Shown here piece after piece: positions 1 through 5,846 of a stretch of 5,846 bases of DNA. Made by a program: the position numbers and the translations under genes. Source of the stretch: Acidobacteriota bacterium (GTDB taxonomy: Bacteria; Acidobacteriota; Terriglobia; UBA7540); contig JAJYJL010000598.1 of the NCBI GenBank assembly GCA_021789565.1, forward strand, positions 1 through 5,846, in the 5' to 3' direction. The notes beneath the pieces were generated by a model. The model ran no database searches. It saw nothing but the letters and a program-made list of their open reading frames with translations, and had not been told where the DNA came from. How positions within the stretch are numbered: position 1 is the first letter of the stretch; each line of letters starts with the position of its first letter.

Positions 1-158
1 TGGCCATCTTTGCTAATGGAAATTCCCATCAGCCTGCCTTGAAGAAACTCTTTAAAGTCACTAATTTGCCAAATTGACGTCTCAACGCCCGTGAGTGGAA
101 ACGGGGCCGCAAAGGCGACGGCCAGAAAAAGCAGGAAAAGCTTCGTGACAGGTTTCAT
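1..158 (-). CDS. Secreted protein of unknown function, 5' part only (runs off left edge)
   Basis: Fifty-two codons are visible before the window ends. The first 18-24 residues form a typical Sec signal peptide: MKPVTK, then a hydrophobic core (LFLLFLAVAFAAPF), with cleavage probably near residue 18-25. The mature start reads VETSIWQISDF, followed by FLQGRLMGISISKDG. This W...DF..F..G.L.GISIS.DG pattern resembles the start of secreted, probably beta-propeller-like proteins that I recall next to S55 genes in Acidobacteriota; that link is from memory and the fold is not visible here. A GAAGAG ribosome-binding site (166-171) lies 7 nt before the ATG at 158. An in-frame ATG at 191 would add 11 residues (MKLRIHSKSVF) but has no good ribosome-binding site and makes a worse signal peptide. 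The gene starts 60 bp after the S55 gene on the same strand with no obvious terminator between, so cotranscription is likely. It could equally be any secreted protein. Confidence 0.6.
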   Translation of the reverse strand, partial: MKPVTKLFLLFLAVAFAAPFPLTGVETSIWQISDFKEFLQGRLMGISISKDG

Positions 159-218
159 GAACACGCTCTTCGAATGGATTCTAAGCTTCATTATGCCCGC
201 GACTGAGACAAGGCCCCG

Positions 219-2087
219 TCAGTTCTCCAGGTTTTCCACTTTCAAATACAGGGTTTTTTCACCTTGAATCGTATACTGAGTCGGCTTTGTCTGAAAGTCC
301 CCGATCACCGAAGCTGCGCCGTAAATCACGTTGCTGGAGACGGCCGGATCGGCCAAAAAAGTTTGTACCAACGAGGGTGGAGGCGATGGGTAGTCTTCCC
401 CCTGCAAAGTGAGGGAACGCTGCGGAGTCATCAGGAGCGCATAGACTCTGTTGTTTCTGCGCATCCGGTTCAAAGCTCGCACCAGTTGGTGCAAGTCGCG
501 CGGCGTTGCACCGAAAGGAGTCAGGCGGTTCTGAAGCTCGTTCAAGCTCGCGCCGCTTCCGACAACCAGCGAGAGTCCCTTATCATTAACACTTTCTGGA
601 ATGTCGATTGGTATTTTTTCAATCACTGTCCCACCCGAAGGCGTCCGCAACAAACCGGTCACTTCAATATGGTCGCCGGGCCGCACCTGCGATTGGGTGC
701 TCCACACCTGCTCAAGGGTTGCGACACGCTTTTCATCCGTTGACACAATTGTGAGGTCGATTCCCTGAATGCCCAAATCGTGGAAGCCGCCGTCCAGAAG
801 ATAGTTCAACGGGGTGGAAACCGACGCCCCCGCAACTCCCGCCGTGTTGATTTCTCCGGAGGCAACATCCTCAATCTTGACGGTCTCGCCATCTTTCAAA
901 TGGATACTTCCCCGTAGACTCAGCGTCGAGGGTCCCAGGCTTCTCTCGGTGCCACTTAGCGTGGAAACTATACCCAGGTTCAAAAGTAGCGGAGAAAGAA
1001 AGGACTGCTCAATGATATCAAAGTTGTAGTCTGTCTTTGTGTTCAGCGTCGAGGCCAAATGAATATGGACGGGAATCATCGGAGCTTTCTCGCCAAGCAC
1101 CCCATAAATCGCGCCGAAACGGTCCTGCCGGATGGTCCCCACTTCCGGCCCAGGCACATCAATCTTGAATGAGCTGGCAACACTGGGGACAGATGCGAGC
1201 ACTTGCGACTCCGAAAAAGGTATCTTCGTCGGCCCCACCATCAGGAAGCGGTGCCCGCAGGCATAGATGTCATTTCCCTTCCGATAGGTCACAGTGCAAT
1301 CCACATTCAGATTCAGATCGCCTCTCACGAGGGACAGGCTGACCATCGTTCCCGGTTCCGGCCCTTTGGGGTTGCCCGGCATTGCCTCACTGCTGGATAG
1401 CGCCGCCCCTTGCATCGGTTCCAAACCCATCCGATTGAACAGCGACGAATATGCGTCCATGGCTTCGGCAGAAAACCCGCCAAAGCGAAGGGGAAGCAGC
1501 AGATCAGAGAGAGAGCCGTTGCCGCCGCCCGATGGAAGAAACTTTATCAAGCTCTGAACACTCAGCGCGTCGCCAGTCTCATCTGGAATCAGCCGCGCGG
1601 AAGCGTCAGGATGGAGCGTCGTGCCTGCAATTTTGAAGGGCAGGCTCGTAGATGCCGGCCTGATCTTCTCCGAACCATTGACTTTTATTGTTTCGGGAAC
1701 AACGGCCAGCATCTCTTGAATCGGGGTAATCCCTGTTATCGCCTCTTTTGAAAACGGGAAGGCCAGCGCTACGGCTCCTACAAGCTTGCCGTCCACGTAG
1801 ACAGGGCTTCCGCTCATTCCCGCAATCACACCCGTTTCCGCCAGCGGTCCGCCCGATAGGCGCGCGAGGATCACATCATGTTTTGGCGCCATAAAGTTCT
1901 TCAATACGCCCAGAAATTCGACCTGAAATTCCTGGACTTTATTCCCCTCGAAAATCGTTTGCCCGACGCCTCTAAGTCCCGGCCGGATTTCGCTGAGGGG
2001 GAAAAACTGGGTCTGGCTTTGAGCGCGGAGAGTAGAAACCGCCATGAGCACAAACGCCGCGGCGGCGATGCACTTACGGAATCGCAT
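219..2087 (-). CDS. Exported SpoIVB-type peptidase S55 domain protein
   Basis: The predicted protein has 622 residues from the ATG at 2087. Residues 1-22 are a Sec signal peptide (RFRK, hydrophobic stretch, cleavage LRA|QSQ), so it acts in the periplasm or envelope. The N-terminal domain carries GVIAGMSGSPVYVDGKLVGAV (about 86-106); Ser92 in GMSGSP is the likely nucleophile, as in the SpoIVB/S55 serine peptidases. A second block, ACGHRFLMVGPTKIPF (about 277-292), has a Gly-His pair (His279) like the S55 catalytic GH. The C-terminal half (about 370-622) is beta-rich, contains RPGDHIEVTG, and has no function I recognise. No PDZ domain is evident, and the protein is much longer than the roughly 430-residue Bacillus SpoIVB, so a sporulation role should not be assumed. 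Substrate unknown. An ATG at 2117 would give 632 residues, but it has no ribosome-binding site and lies at the predicted transcription start. The start at 2087 has TTAAGG at 2100-2105, with rather long 12-nt spacing. Confidence 0.85.
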   Translation of the reverse strand: MRFRKCIAAAAFVLMAVSTLRAQSQTQFFPLSEIRPGLRGVGQTIFEGNKVQEFQVEFLGVLKNFMAPKHDVILARLSGGPLAETGVIAGMSGSPVYVDGKLVGAVALAFPFSKEAITGITPIQEMLAVVPETIKVNGSEKIRPASTSLPFKIAGTTLHPDASARLIPDETGDALSVQSLIKFLPSGGGNGSLSDLLLPLRFGGFSAEAMDAYSSLFNRMGLEPMQGAALSSSEAMPGNPKGPEPGTMVSLSLVRGDLNLNVDCTVTYRKGNDIYACGHRFLMVGPTKIPFSESQVLASVPSVASSFKIDVPGPEVGTIRQDRFGAIYGVLGEKAPMIPVHIHLASTLNTKTDYNFDIIEQSFLSPLLLNLGIVSTLSGTERSLGPSTLSLRGSIHLKDGETVKIEDVASGEINTAGVAGASVSTPLNYLLDGGFHDLGIQGIDLTIVSTDEKRVATLEQVWSTQSQVRPGDHIEVTGLLRTPSGGTVIEKIPIDIPESVNDKGLSLVVGSGASLNELQNRLTPFGATPRDLHQLVRALNRMRRNNRVYALLMTPQRSLTLQGEDYPSPPPSLVQTFLADPAVSSNVIYGAASVIGDFQTKPTQYTIQGEKTLYLKVENLEN

Positions 2088-2119
2088 ATAGATGGGTTGC
2101 CTTAACCAAGCCAACATCT

Positions 2120-2149
2120 AGTCTACGAAACAGAGAATTGGTCCGTCAA
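2120..2149 (-). promoter_or_regulatory. Sigma70-like promoter for the S55 gene
   Basis: On the minus strand there is TTGACG (2144-2149, five of six matches to the -35 consensus), an 18-bp spacer, and TAGACT (2120-2125, four of six to the -10 consensus). Transcription would begin near 2112-2114. That leaves a leader of about 25 nt before the ATG at 2087 and places the upstream ATG (2117) at or before the 5' end of the RNA. Seen by eye only; consensus scoring in a non-enteric host is approximate. Confidence 0.45.
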
Positions 2150-2333
2150 GCAAACTCGGCGTTGGAGCCGCTCCCCTAACTCTAAAACAATTTAGGCCCC
2201 CATCGTCTTCACTCCGCCTTAAGAGATCGAACCGCCACGTTTCTAAGAGTCCGGCATCCGCAAATCGCTCGCATCGGACCTTTGCCGGCGGAACGAACCG
2301 GGTCAGGCTCGACGCGTGTCGCCCAATCATTTC

Positions 2334-2364
2334 GCCACCCGGGAATGTCGGCGCCGAGGGTGGC
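2334..2364. other. Inverted repeat (hairpin) downstream of the acyltransferase fusion gene
   Basis: GCCACCC (2334-2340) and GGGTGGC (2358-2364) form a perfect 7-bp stem. The 17-nt loop contains a perfect 10-bp palindrome, TCGGCGCCGA (2348-2357), so the two hairpins can form together or compete. It lies 34 bp past the stop codon of the upstream minus-strand gene. In that direction the stem is followed by GAAATG rather than a T-tract, so it is not a standard intrinsic terminator. It may be an RNA 3'-end stabiliser, an atypical terminator or a protein site. The rest of 2118-2397 holds the S55 promoter and nothing else I can support. Confidence 0.35.
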
Positions 2365-2397
2365 TTTCAAAGTCCAAGAATCAGCCCAATCGAGTAT

Positions 2398-5046
2398 TCA
2401 TGGCCTCCAGGAACAATAATAATCTTCCAGTCGCCGGGTAAAATCGAAGGCCGATTCACCGGGCTCGATTGACATCAAGTCGCCAATCCAAAGCTGAACC
2501 TTGCCATGGACGGGGCGCTCCTGCGTACGTGGCCACACCTCAAAAAGGCCACGAATCAGCAACGGGACCACGGGTAGCTGGAGCCGCTCCACCATGACTC
2601 CGACGCCGGGCCGGAACGGCAGCAACCGTCCGTCCCAGGTACGTTCGCCCTCGGGGAAGAGCAGCGTGGAATATCCTAGATCAGCCAGGCGCCCCGCACG
2701 CCGCAGGGCTTCCTGGGCACGGCTGGGATCATCAGAAATCAGGTAGACGTTAAACGCCAACCGCGCCCAGAACAAGACGGCTTTCGAATGGCCCCTCAGA
2801 GCAGCTTCGCCCATTGCGGGAGCTGTGCGGCGGCGAATCGGGGATGGCAGCGATCGTAGAATAACCGGAGGGTCCAGCAGGCTCTGGTGGTTTGAAACAA
2901 ACAGCACTGGGCCTCGAACATCCCGGAGCTTTTCAGATCCACGGACCTCGGTTTTGACGTAATAGCGCAAAAGTGGAAAAGCCAGCAGCATCTGGAGCGC
3001 CTCGCGTCCAATCGCAGCCGCACGAGAAAGAGGCCAGCGCGGTTCTGCTGGGCGGGCGATCTTTGGAGGCTCAAGTTTCGTCTGCTCCAGCTGAATTCTT
3101 TGCAATCCTTCCCTTCTCTCGACTGCCGAAGGAGCGGTAGCCGGGGGCGAAACGGCGGTTTGCATTTGAAGAAGCTTTTCCACGTCGCCAACGGTTTGGG
3201 CGCGCGCCAGTTCCAGTTCGTCAAATGAGTACCCTTGCGTTTCGAGCCATGTCAGCAATTCAACTCGGTCCAGCGAAGAGAGTCCCAGATCTTCCGCCAA
3301 GCGAGCTCCCGGCCGGATTCTTTCTAACGGCGTGCCAAGGCGGCCCAGGAAGCCATGCCAGTCGCTGGCTTCTCCCACACGAGAAACCGCCGGCCCTGCG
3401 GTACCCTCTCCGGCATTGGCCCAGGCCGCCACTCTGGCCCGCTGAAGTTTTGAAGTGCTCGTAGAACGGGGAAGCGAAGATGTCGGCCACACTGAGAAAC
3501 CGCGGATCCGCTGGTGTGGCTCTAACATTCTATTGGCCTTTTGGATCGCGGTTTCCAAGTCGCTGTGAGTCGCCCCCGACCTCGGCACGAGTACGGCGTG
3601 AAGCACAGTCCGACTGACGGTCGCAGGTCCCGCCGCACTTGCCACAACGGTCGCTTTTCCCACAACCGCAGCCTCCAGAATCACGGCCTGGCCTCGAAGT
3701 GCGCGTTCGACATCGTCTGGGTATACATTCAATCCTTCCGCCGTCACGATGACGTCCTTCTTTCGGCCCAGGTAAATGAGGTTGCGATTCTCATCGAATC
3801 GGCCCAGATCGCCTGTGTGCAGCCAACCGCCTTCAAAGCTTTCTCGGGTCGCGTCGGAATCCTGGTAGTACCCAGGCGAAACATTGGCCCCACGGACCAG
3901 AATCTCGCCATTCTCAGCAATTCGAGCTTCCACGCCGGGTAGGGGCTTGCCAACAGCGCCGGACCGAATCTTAAAAGGATGCGAAATGGTGATTGCCGGG
4001 GCGGTTTCCGTTAGTCCGTAACCCTGGATGACAGCATAGCCCAACCGGTTCCAAAGCTGCTCCAACTCAGCCGGAAGAGCTGCCCCGCCGACGATAAAAG
4101 CCCACATCTTCCAACCCAACCGACTGTGCAGACGGCGAAATTTCCACCACCGCTTTGGGACAGACCATCGCTCTTTTTCTGCCTCCTCAACCAGAAAGTC
4201 GGGATCCGCGTAGCCGTCTGCGGAAAGTTGCGCCTTGGCCCAGTTGCCCAATGCCTCAAGCTGCTGGGGCACTGAGACCATTATAGACACCCGTCGATCT
4301 TTAATCGTGCGTGCCAGCACGGCCGGCGACTGGCTTTCCGGAAAAATGACAACACCCTGCAAAAGCTGAGGAATGAAGAGTGCCGTCACCTGCCCGAACA
4401 GGTGGCTGGGCGGAATCAAGTGAAGAAATCGAATGGGACGGAAAGGGATACTGAGCTTTTCATATCGCTGAATCTCTCGCTCGATCGGCTCAAGATTGGC
4501 CAGCAGGTTACCGTGCGTTATCATCACACCACGAGGTTCAGCCGTAGTGCCAGATGTATAAACGATCTCAGCAAGAACGTCGCGGTTGGCAACGGTCGCC
4601 ACTCCGTGACTTGCAGAGGCAGAGGCCAAGTCATCGATATCCTCAAGAAGGAACCGTTCAACATCACCTATCTGCTCCTCCCCAACCGCATCCTGATGAG
4701 CACGATCGGTAATAAGTAGCGATGCTTGACTCTGCCGAGCGACGCGAACGAGAAATTCCGGAGAAAATCCAGAGTCAACAGGGACCACAATCGTACCTGC
4801 CAGGATGCATCCGTAAAAGGCCATGGCCCACCGCGCACCGGGAGCTGCCCACAGAATCACTCGCGGTGGTTCACATCCCACTTCCGCGCCCAATTTTCTA
4901 AAATGCAGACAATCAGAAAAAGCCAATGCCCGTTCTACCACACGGCCGTAACTGAATTCATGAGAACGGTAAACACCCTGCTCGATGAACGCCGTCTGGC
5001 CCTTTTGCTGGCCCATTTGAAGGATGTAAGACGAAAGTGTCGGCAT
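2398..5046 (-). CDS. Fused acyl-adenylating ligase, acyl carrier protein and PlsC-type acyltransferase
   Basis: The protein has 882 residues from the ATG at 5046. Residues 1 to about 540 are an ANL-family acyl-CoA/acyl-ACP synthetase: P-loop YTSGTTAEPRGV (163-174), QGYGLTET (341-348), GWLHTGD (407-413), GRKKD (427-431) and catalytic-type Lys533 in STSKLQR. Residues about 560-630 are a carrier domain with DLGLSSLD; Ser591 is the likely phosphopantetheine site. Residues about 700-865 are a PlsC/AGPAT domain with NHQSLLDP (His720, Asp725, the HX4D motif) and FPEGERT (797-803). By family knowledge, fatty acid plus ATP gives acyl-AMP, then an acyl thioester, then transfer to a lysophospholipid or glycerophosphate. 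E. coli Aas joins the two enzymes in the opposite order and without an ACP, so that symbol is not used. The P-loop deviates from the usual TGxPKG (Ala169, Arg172). An ATG at 5127 adds 27 residues of poor likeness with no ribosome-binding site; the chosen ATG has GAAGGG at only 3-nt spacing. No long transmembrane segment is clear, so peripheral inner-membrane location is inferred. Confidence 0.9.
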   Translation of the reverse strand: MPTLSSYILQMGQQKGQTAFIEQGVYRSHEFSYGRVVERALAFSDCLHFRKLGAEVGCEPPRVILWAAPGARWAMAFYGCILAGTIVVPVDSGFSPEFLVRVARQSQASLLITDRAHQDAVGEEQIGDVERFLLEDIDDLASASASHGVATVANRDVLAEIVYTSGTTAEPRGVMITHGNLLANLEPIEREIQRYEKLSIPFRPIRFLHLIPPSHLFGQVTALFIPQLLQGVVIFPESQSPAVLARTIKDRRVSIMVSVPQQLEALGNWAKAQLSADGYADPDFLVEEAEKERWSVPKRWWKFRRLHSRLGWKMWAFIVGGAALPAELEQLWNRLGYAVIQGYGLTETAPAITISHPFKIRSGAVGKPLPGVEARIAENGEILVRGANVSPGYYQDSDATRESFEGGWLHTGDLGRFDENRNLIYLGRKKDVIVTAEGLNVYPDDVERALRGQAVILEAAVVGKATVVASAAGPATVSRTVLHAVLVPRSGATHSDLETAIQKANRMLEPHQRIRGFSVWPTSSLPRSTSTSKLQRARVAAWANAGEGTAGPAVSRVGEASDWHGFLGRLGTPLERIRPGARLAEDLGLSSLDRVELLTWLETQGYSFDELELARAQTVGDVEKLLQMQTAVSPPATAPSAVERREGLQRIQLEQTKLEPPKIARPAEPRWPLSRAAAIGREALQMLLAFPLLRYYVKTEVRGSEKLRDVRGPVLFVSNHQSLLDPPVILRSLPSPIRRRTAPAMGEAALRGHSKAVLFWARLAFNVYLISDDPSRAQEALRRAGRLADLGYSTLLFPEGERTWDGRLLPFRPGVGVMVERLQLPVVPLLIRGLFEVWPRTQERPVHGKVQLWIGDLMSIEPGESAFDFTRRLEDYYCSWRP

Positions 5047-5116
5047 AGTCCCTTCGGCTGAGGTAGATGGAATTCGCCTTTTGGGGGCAATTCTCTCAAA
5101 ACCTCCCTGTGTGCAA

Positions 5117-5144
5117 ATTGCGATCATTAAAACAGCGATGTCAA
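5117..5144 (-). promoter_or_regulatory. Weak candidate promoter for the acyltransferase fusion gene
   Basis: A perfect TTGACA lies on the minus strand at 5139-5144. The best -10 at 16-bp spacing is CGCAAT (5117-5122), with only three of six consensus matches. Transcription would begin near 5110, after the upstream ATG at 5127, which favours the start at 5046. The weak -10 keeps confidence low. Confidence 0.25.
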
Positions 5145-5153
5145 GTGGAATGT

Positions 5154-5182
5154 TTGACAGTATGCAAGAGTCGGCTTACAAA
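5154..5182 (+). promoter_or_regulatory. Upstream candidate promoter of the tRNA-Ala gene
   Basis: A perfect TTGACA (5154-5159), a 17-bp spacer and TACAAA (5177-5182, four of six matches) face the tRNA, with transcription expected near 5189. It lies 71 bp upstream of a second promoter of the same kind, giving a tandem arrangement. Confidence 0.4.
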
Positions 5183-5224
5183 TCGCTGCGCGTGAGCGAC
5201 AGGTCATCCGTTTACGCGGCAGCG

Positions 5225-5254
5225 TTGACACTTCAGCCACTCGCATGCTACAAG
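5225..5254 (+). promoter_or_regulatory. Proximal promoter of the tRNA-Ala gene
   Basis: A perfect TTGACA (5225-5230), an 18-bp spacer and TACAAG (5249-5254, four of six matches) would start transcription near 5261, about 23 nt before the mature tRNA 5' end. Position, orientation and short leader fit a stable-RNA promoter. No GC-rich discriminator is visible; AGAAGAAAGA follows the -10. Confidence 0.5.
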
Positions 5255-5283
5255 AAGAAAGACTCATTTTTACCAGCCAGCTA

Positions 5284-5359
5284 GGGCCTGTGGCGCAGTT
5301 GGGAGCGCGCATGACTGGCAGTCATGAGGTCGAGGGTTCGAACCCCTCCAGGTCCACCA
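5284..5359 (+). tRNA. tRNA-Ala(GGC), CCA end encoded
   Basis: The 76 nt fold into a complete cloverleaf. The acceptor stem is GGGCCTG with CAGGTCC, seven pairs including a G3-U70 wobble, the alanine identity element. The D arm is GCGC/GCGC with loop AGTTGGGA. The anticodon stem is CATGA/TCATG with loop CTGGCAG, giving anticodon GGC at 5317-5319, which reads GCC and GCU-type Ala codons. The variable loop is AGGTC. The T arm is GAGGG/CCCTC with loop TTCGAAC. Discriminator A is followed by an encoded CCA. Two promoter-like sequences precede it. Its 3' end lies 6 bp from the stop codon of a convergent integrase gene, so it is the probable insertion site of a mobile element, with the tRNA kept intact. 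Confidence 0.97.
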
Positions 5360-5365
5360 ATCCAA
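5332..5365 (+). other. Probable attachment-site region (attL-like) at the tRNA-Ala 3' end
   Basis: Inferred from position. Tyrosine integrases of tRNA-targeting elements commonly recombine within the T arm and acceptor 3' strand, and here the int stop codon begins at 5366, just beyond. The T stem-loop (5332-5348) with the 3' acceptor strand is the likeliest core. No second copy is visible in the window, so the repeat boundaries cannot be set. Confidence 0.4.
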
Positions 5366-5846
5366 TCAACAACTTGCATCGACCTGGCGCTGCCCGGCGA
5401 GTACAGATTCGTACAAAGTGTGAGCAACCTTTGAAGCTGCCGCCCGCTTCTCGTCCGAGACCGCTTGTGTATAGACGTTCATTGTGGTTCGGATGTCGGC
5501 GTGGCGGAGCAGTTCTTTCTGGACAGCCGGCGGCGTGCCGAGCGAGTGCAGCAGCGTTGAATAGGTATGTCGGAACGTATGCCAGCCGATGTTGCCGATC
5601 CCCGCTTTGACCGCTGCCGGCTTGAGGTAATCAGCAAGGACACTATCCGGCCAGCGAACCTTGCCAGAATCGCCTGCAAAGACAAAATCCGAATCGGAAG
5701 TGTACTCGGACTTCGCCCTGTGTGCTAGGAGCATCTGAGCCAACTGGTCATCCAGCGGCAGCGTACCCTCCGATGCCTCTGTCTTAGTGGCGTTGATCTC
5801 ACCGCGCACAAAACTGCGAACGATCTTGATTGTGAGGCCTTGAAAA
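5366..5846 (-). CDS. Tyrosine recombinase (phage-type integrase), C-terminal part; 5' end beyond right edge
   Basis: The frame is open to the window edge (159 codons), reading FQGLTIKIVRSFVRGEINATKTE at its start, so the GTG at 5809 is very probably internal and not the true start. Catalytic-domain motifs appear in order, numbered within the visible part: the beta-hairpin Lys21 in ATKTEAS, the HxxR box HTFRHTY (His89, Arg92), LLRHADIRTT with His115, and the nucleophile Tyr125 in TMNVYTQ. The first catalytic Arg lies outside the window. A 34-residue tail follows the Tyr, so the C terminus looks complete and undisrupted. These enzymes cut and rejoin DNA at att sites through a 3'-phosphotyrosine link. 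The gene converges on tRNA-Ala(GGC), with 6 bp between its TGA and the CCA. This is the usual layout for an element integrated at a tRNA 3' end, with int next to the attachment site. Whether the full gene is intact cannot be seen. Confidence 0.92.
   Translation of the reverse strand, partial: FQGLTIKIVRSFVRGEINATKTEASEGTLPLDDQLAQMLLAHRAKSEYTSDSDFVFAGDSGKVRWPDSVLADYLKPAAVKAGIGNIGWHTFRHTYSTLLHSLGTPPAVQKELLRHADIRTTMNVYTQAVSDEKRAAASKVAHTLYESVLAGQRQVDASC

Noticed and set aside
264..743. Plus-strand reading frame of 159 codons opposite the S55 gene
   Set aside because: It is a shadow of a well-supported gene with signal peptide and S55 motifs; its translation is rich in Arg, His and Gln without any known domain.
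2118..2330. Minus-strand reading frame of 70 codons in the intergenic gap
   Set aside because: It has no recognisable domain or ribosome-binding site and an erratic, Arg- and Cys-containing composition. It overlaps the S55 promoter and ends directly at the larger gene, so it is more likely chance.
2796..3224. Minus-strand reading frame of 142 codons inside the fusion gene
   Set aside because: It is an alternate frame over the carrier-acyltransferase linker; the main frame carries the NHQSLLDP and ACP motifs here.
5245..5610. Plus-strand reading frame of 121 codons
   Set aside because: It runs through the whole tRNA-Ala and then antisense to the integrase, whose frame carries catalytic motifs.
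5807..5809. GTG at 5809 as the true start of the integrase
   Set aside because: The frame continues upstream to the edge with plausible integrase sequence (TIKIVRSFVRGEINATK), and starting at the GTG would remove the first catalytic Arg region.
1..5846. CRISPR array, insertion sequence ends or a second tRNA-derived repeat (attR)
   Set aside because: No regularly spaced repeats, transposase motifs or second copy of the tRNA 3' end were found by eye on either strand.

Overview
The window looks like chromosomal DNA of a Gram-negative-type, non-enteric bacterium. Acidobacteriota is my best guess. It rests on the S55-type secreted protein followed by a secreted W/DF/G/DG-motif protein, and on the ligase-ACP-acyltransferase fusion. 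This is recall of family distribution, not a search result. All protein genes lie on the minus strand; the single RNA gene is on the plus strand.

Layout. (1) Positions 1-158 hold the 5' end of a minus-strand gene for a secreted protein, running off the left edge. (2) Positions 219-2087 (possibly 2117) encode an exported SpoIVB/S55-like protein. A sigma70-type promoter lies immediately upstream, and the gene probably shares a transcript with the partial gene 60 bp downstream. (3) Positions 2118-2397 are a 280-bp intergenic stretch with that promoter and one long hairpin but no convincing gene. (4) Positions 2398-5046 (possibly 5127) encode a three-domain lipid enzyme: acyl-adenylating ligase, acyl carrier protein, then PlsC-type glycerolipid acyltransferase. 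In principle one chain could activate a fatty acid, carry it on phosphopantetheine and esterify it to a lysophospholipid. (5) Positions 5047-5283 are a divergent control region with two good promoter candidates facing a tRNA. (6) Positions 5284-5359 are tRNA-Ala(GGC) with encoded CCA. (7) From 5366 to the right edge is the C-terminal half of a tyrosine recombinase, converging on the tRNA and ending 6 bp from its CCA.

The tRNA/integrase junction is the most informative structural signal. It marks the probable left end of an integrative element (genomic island or prophage) whose body lies to the right of the window. Left of the tRNA the genes look like ordinary host genes for envelope and lipid functions. 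I found no CRISPR array, rRNA or insertion sequence. I did not find a clearly undescribed system; the fused acyl-transfer enzyme and the reordered S55 motifs are the most unusual protein-level features.
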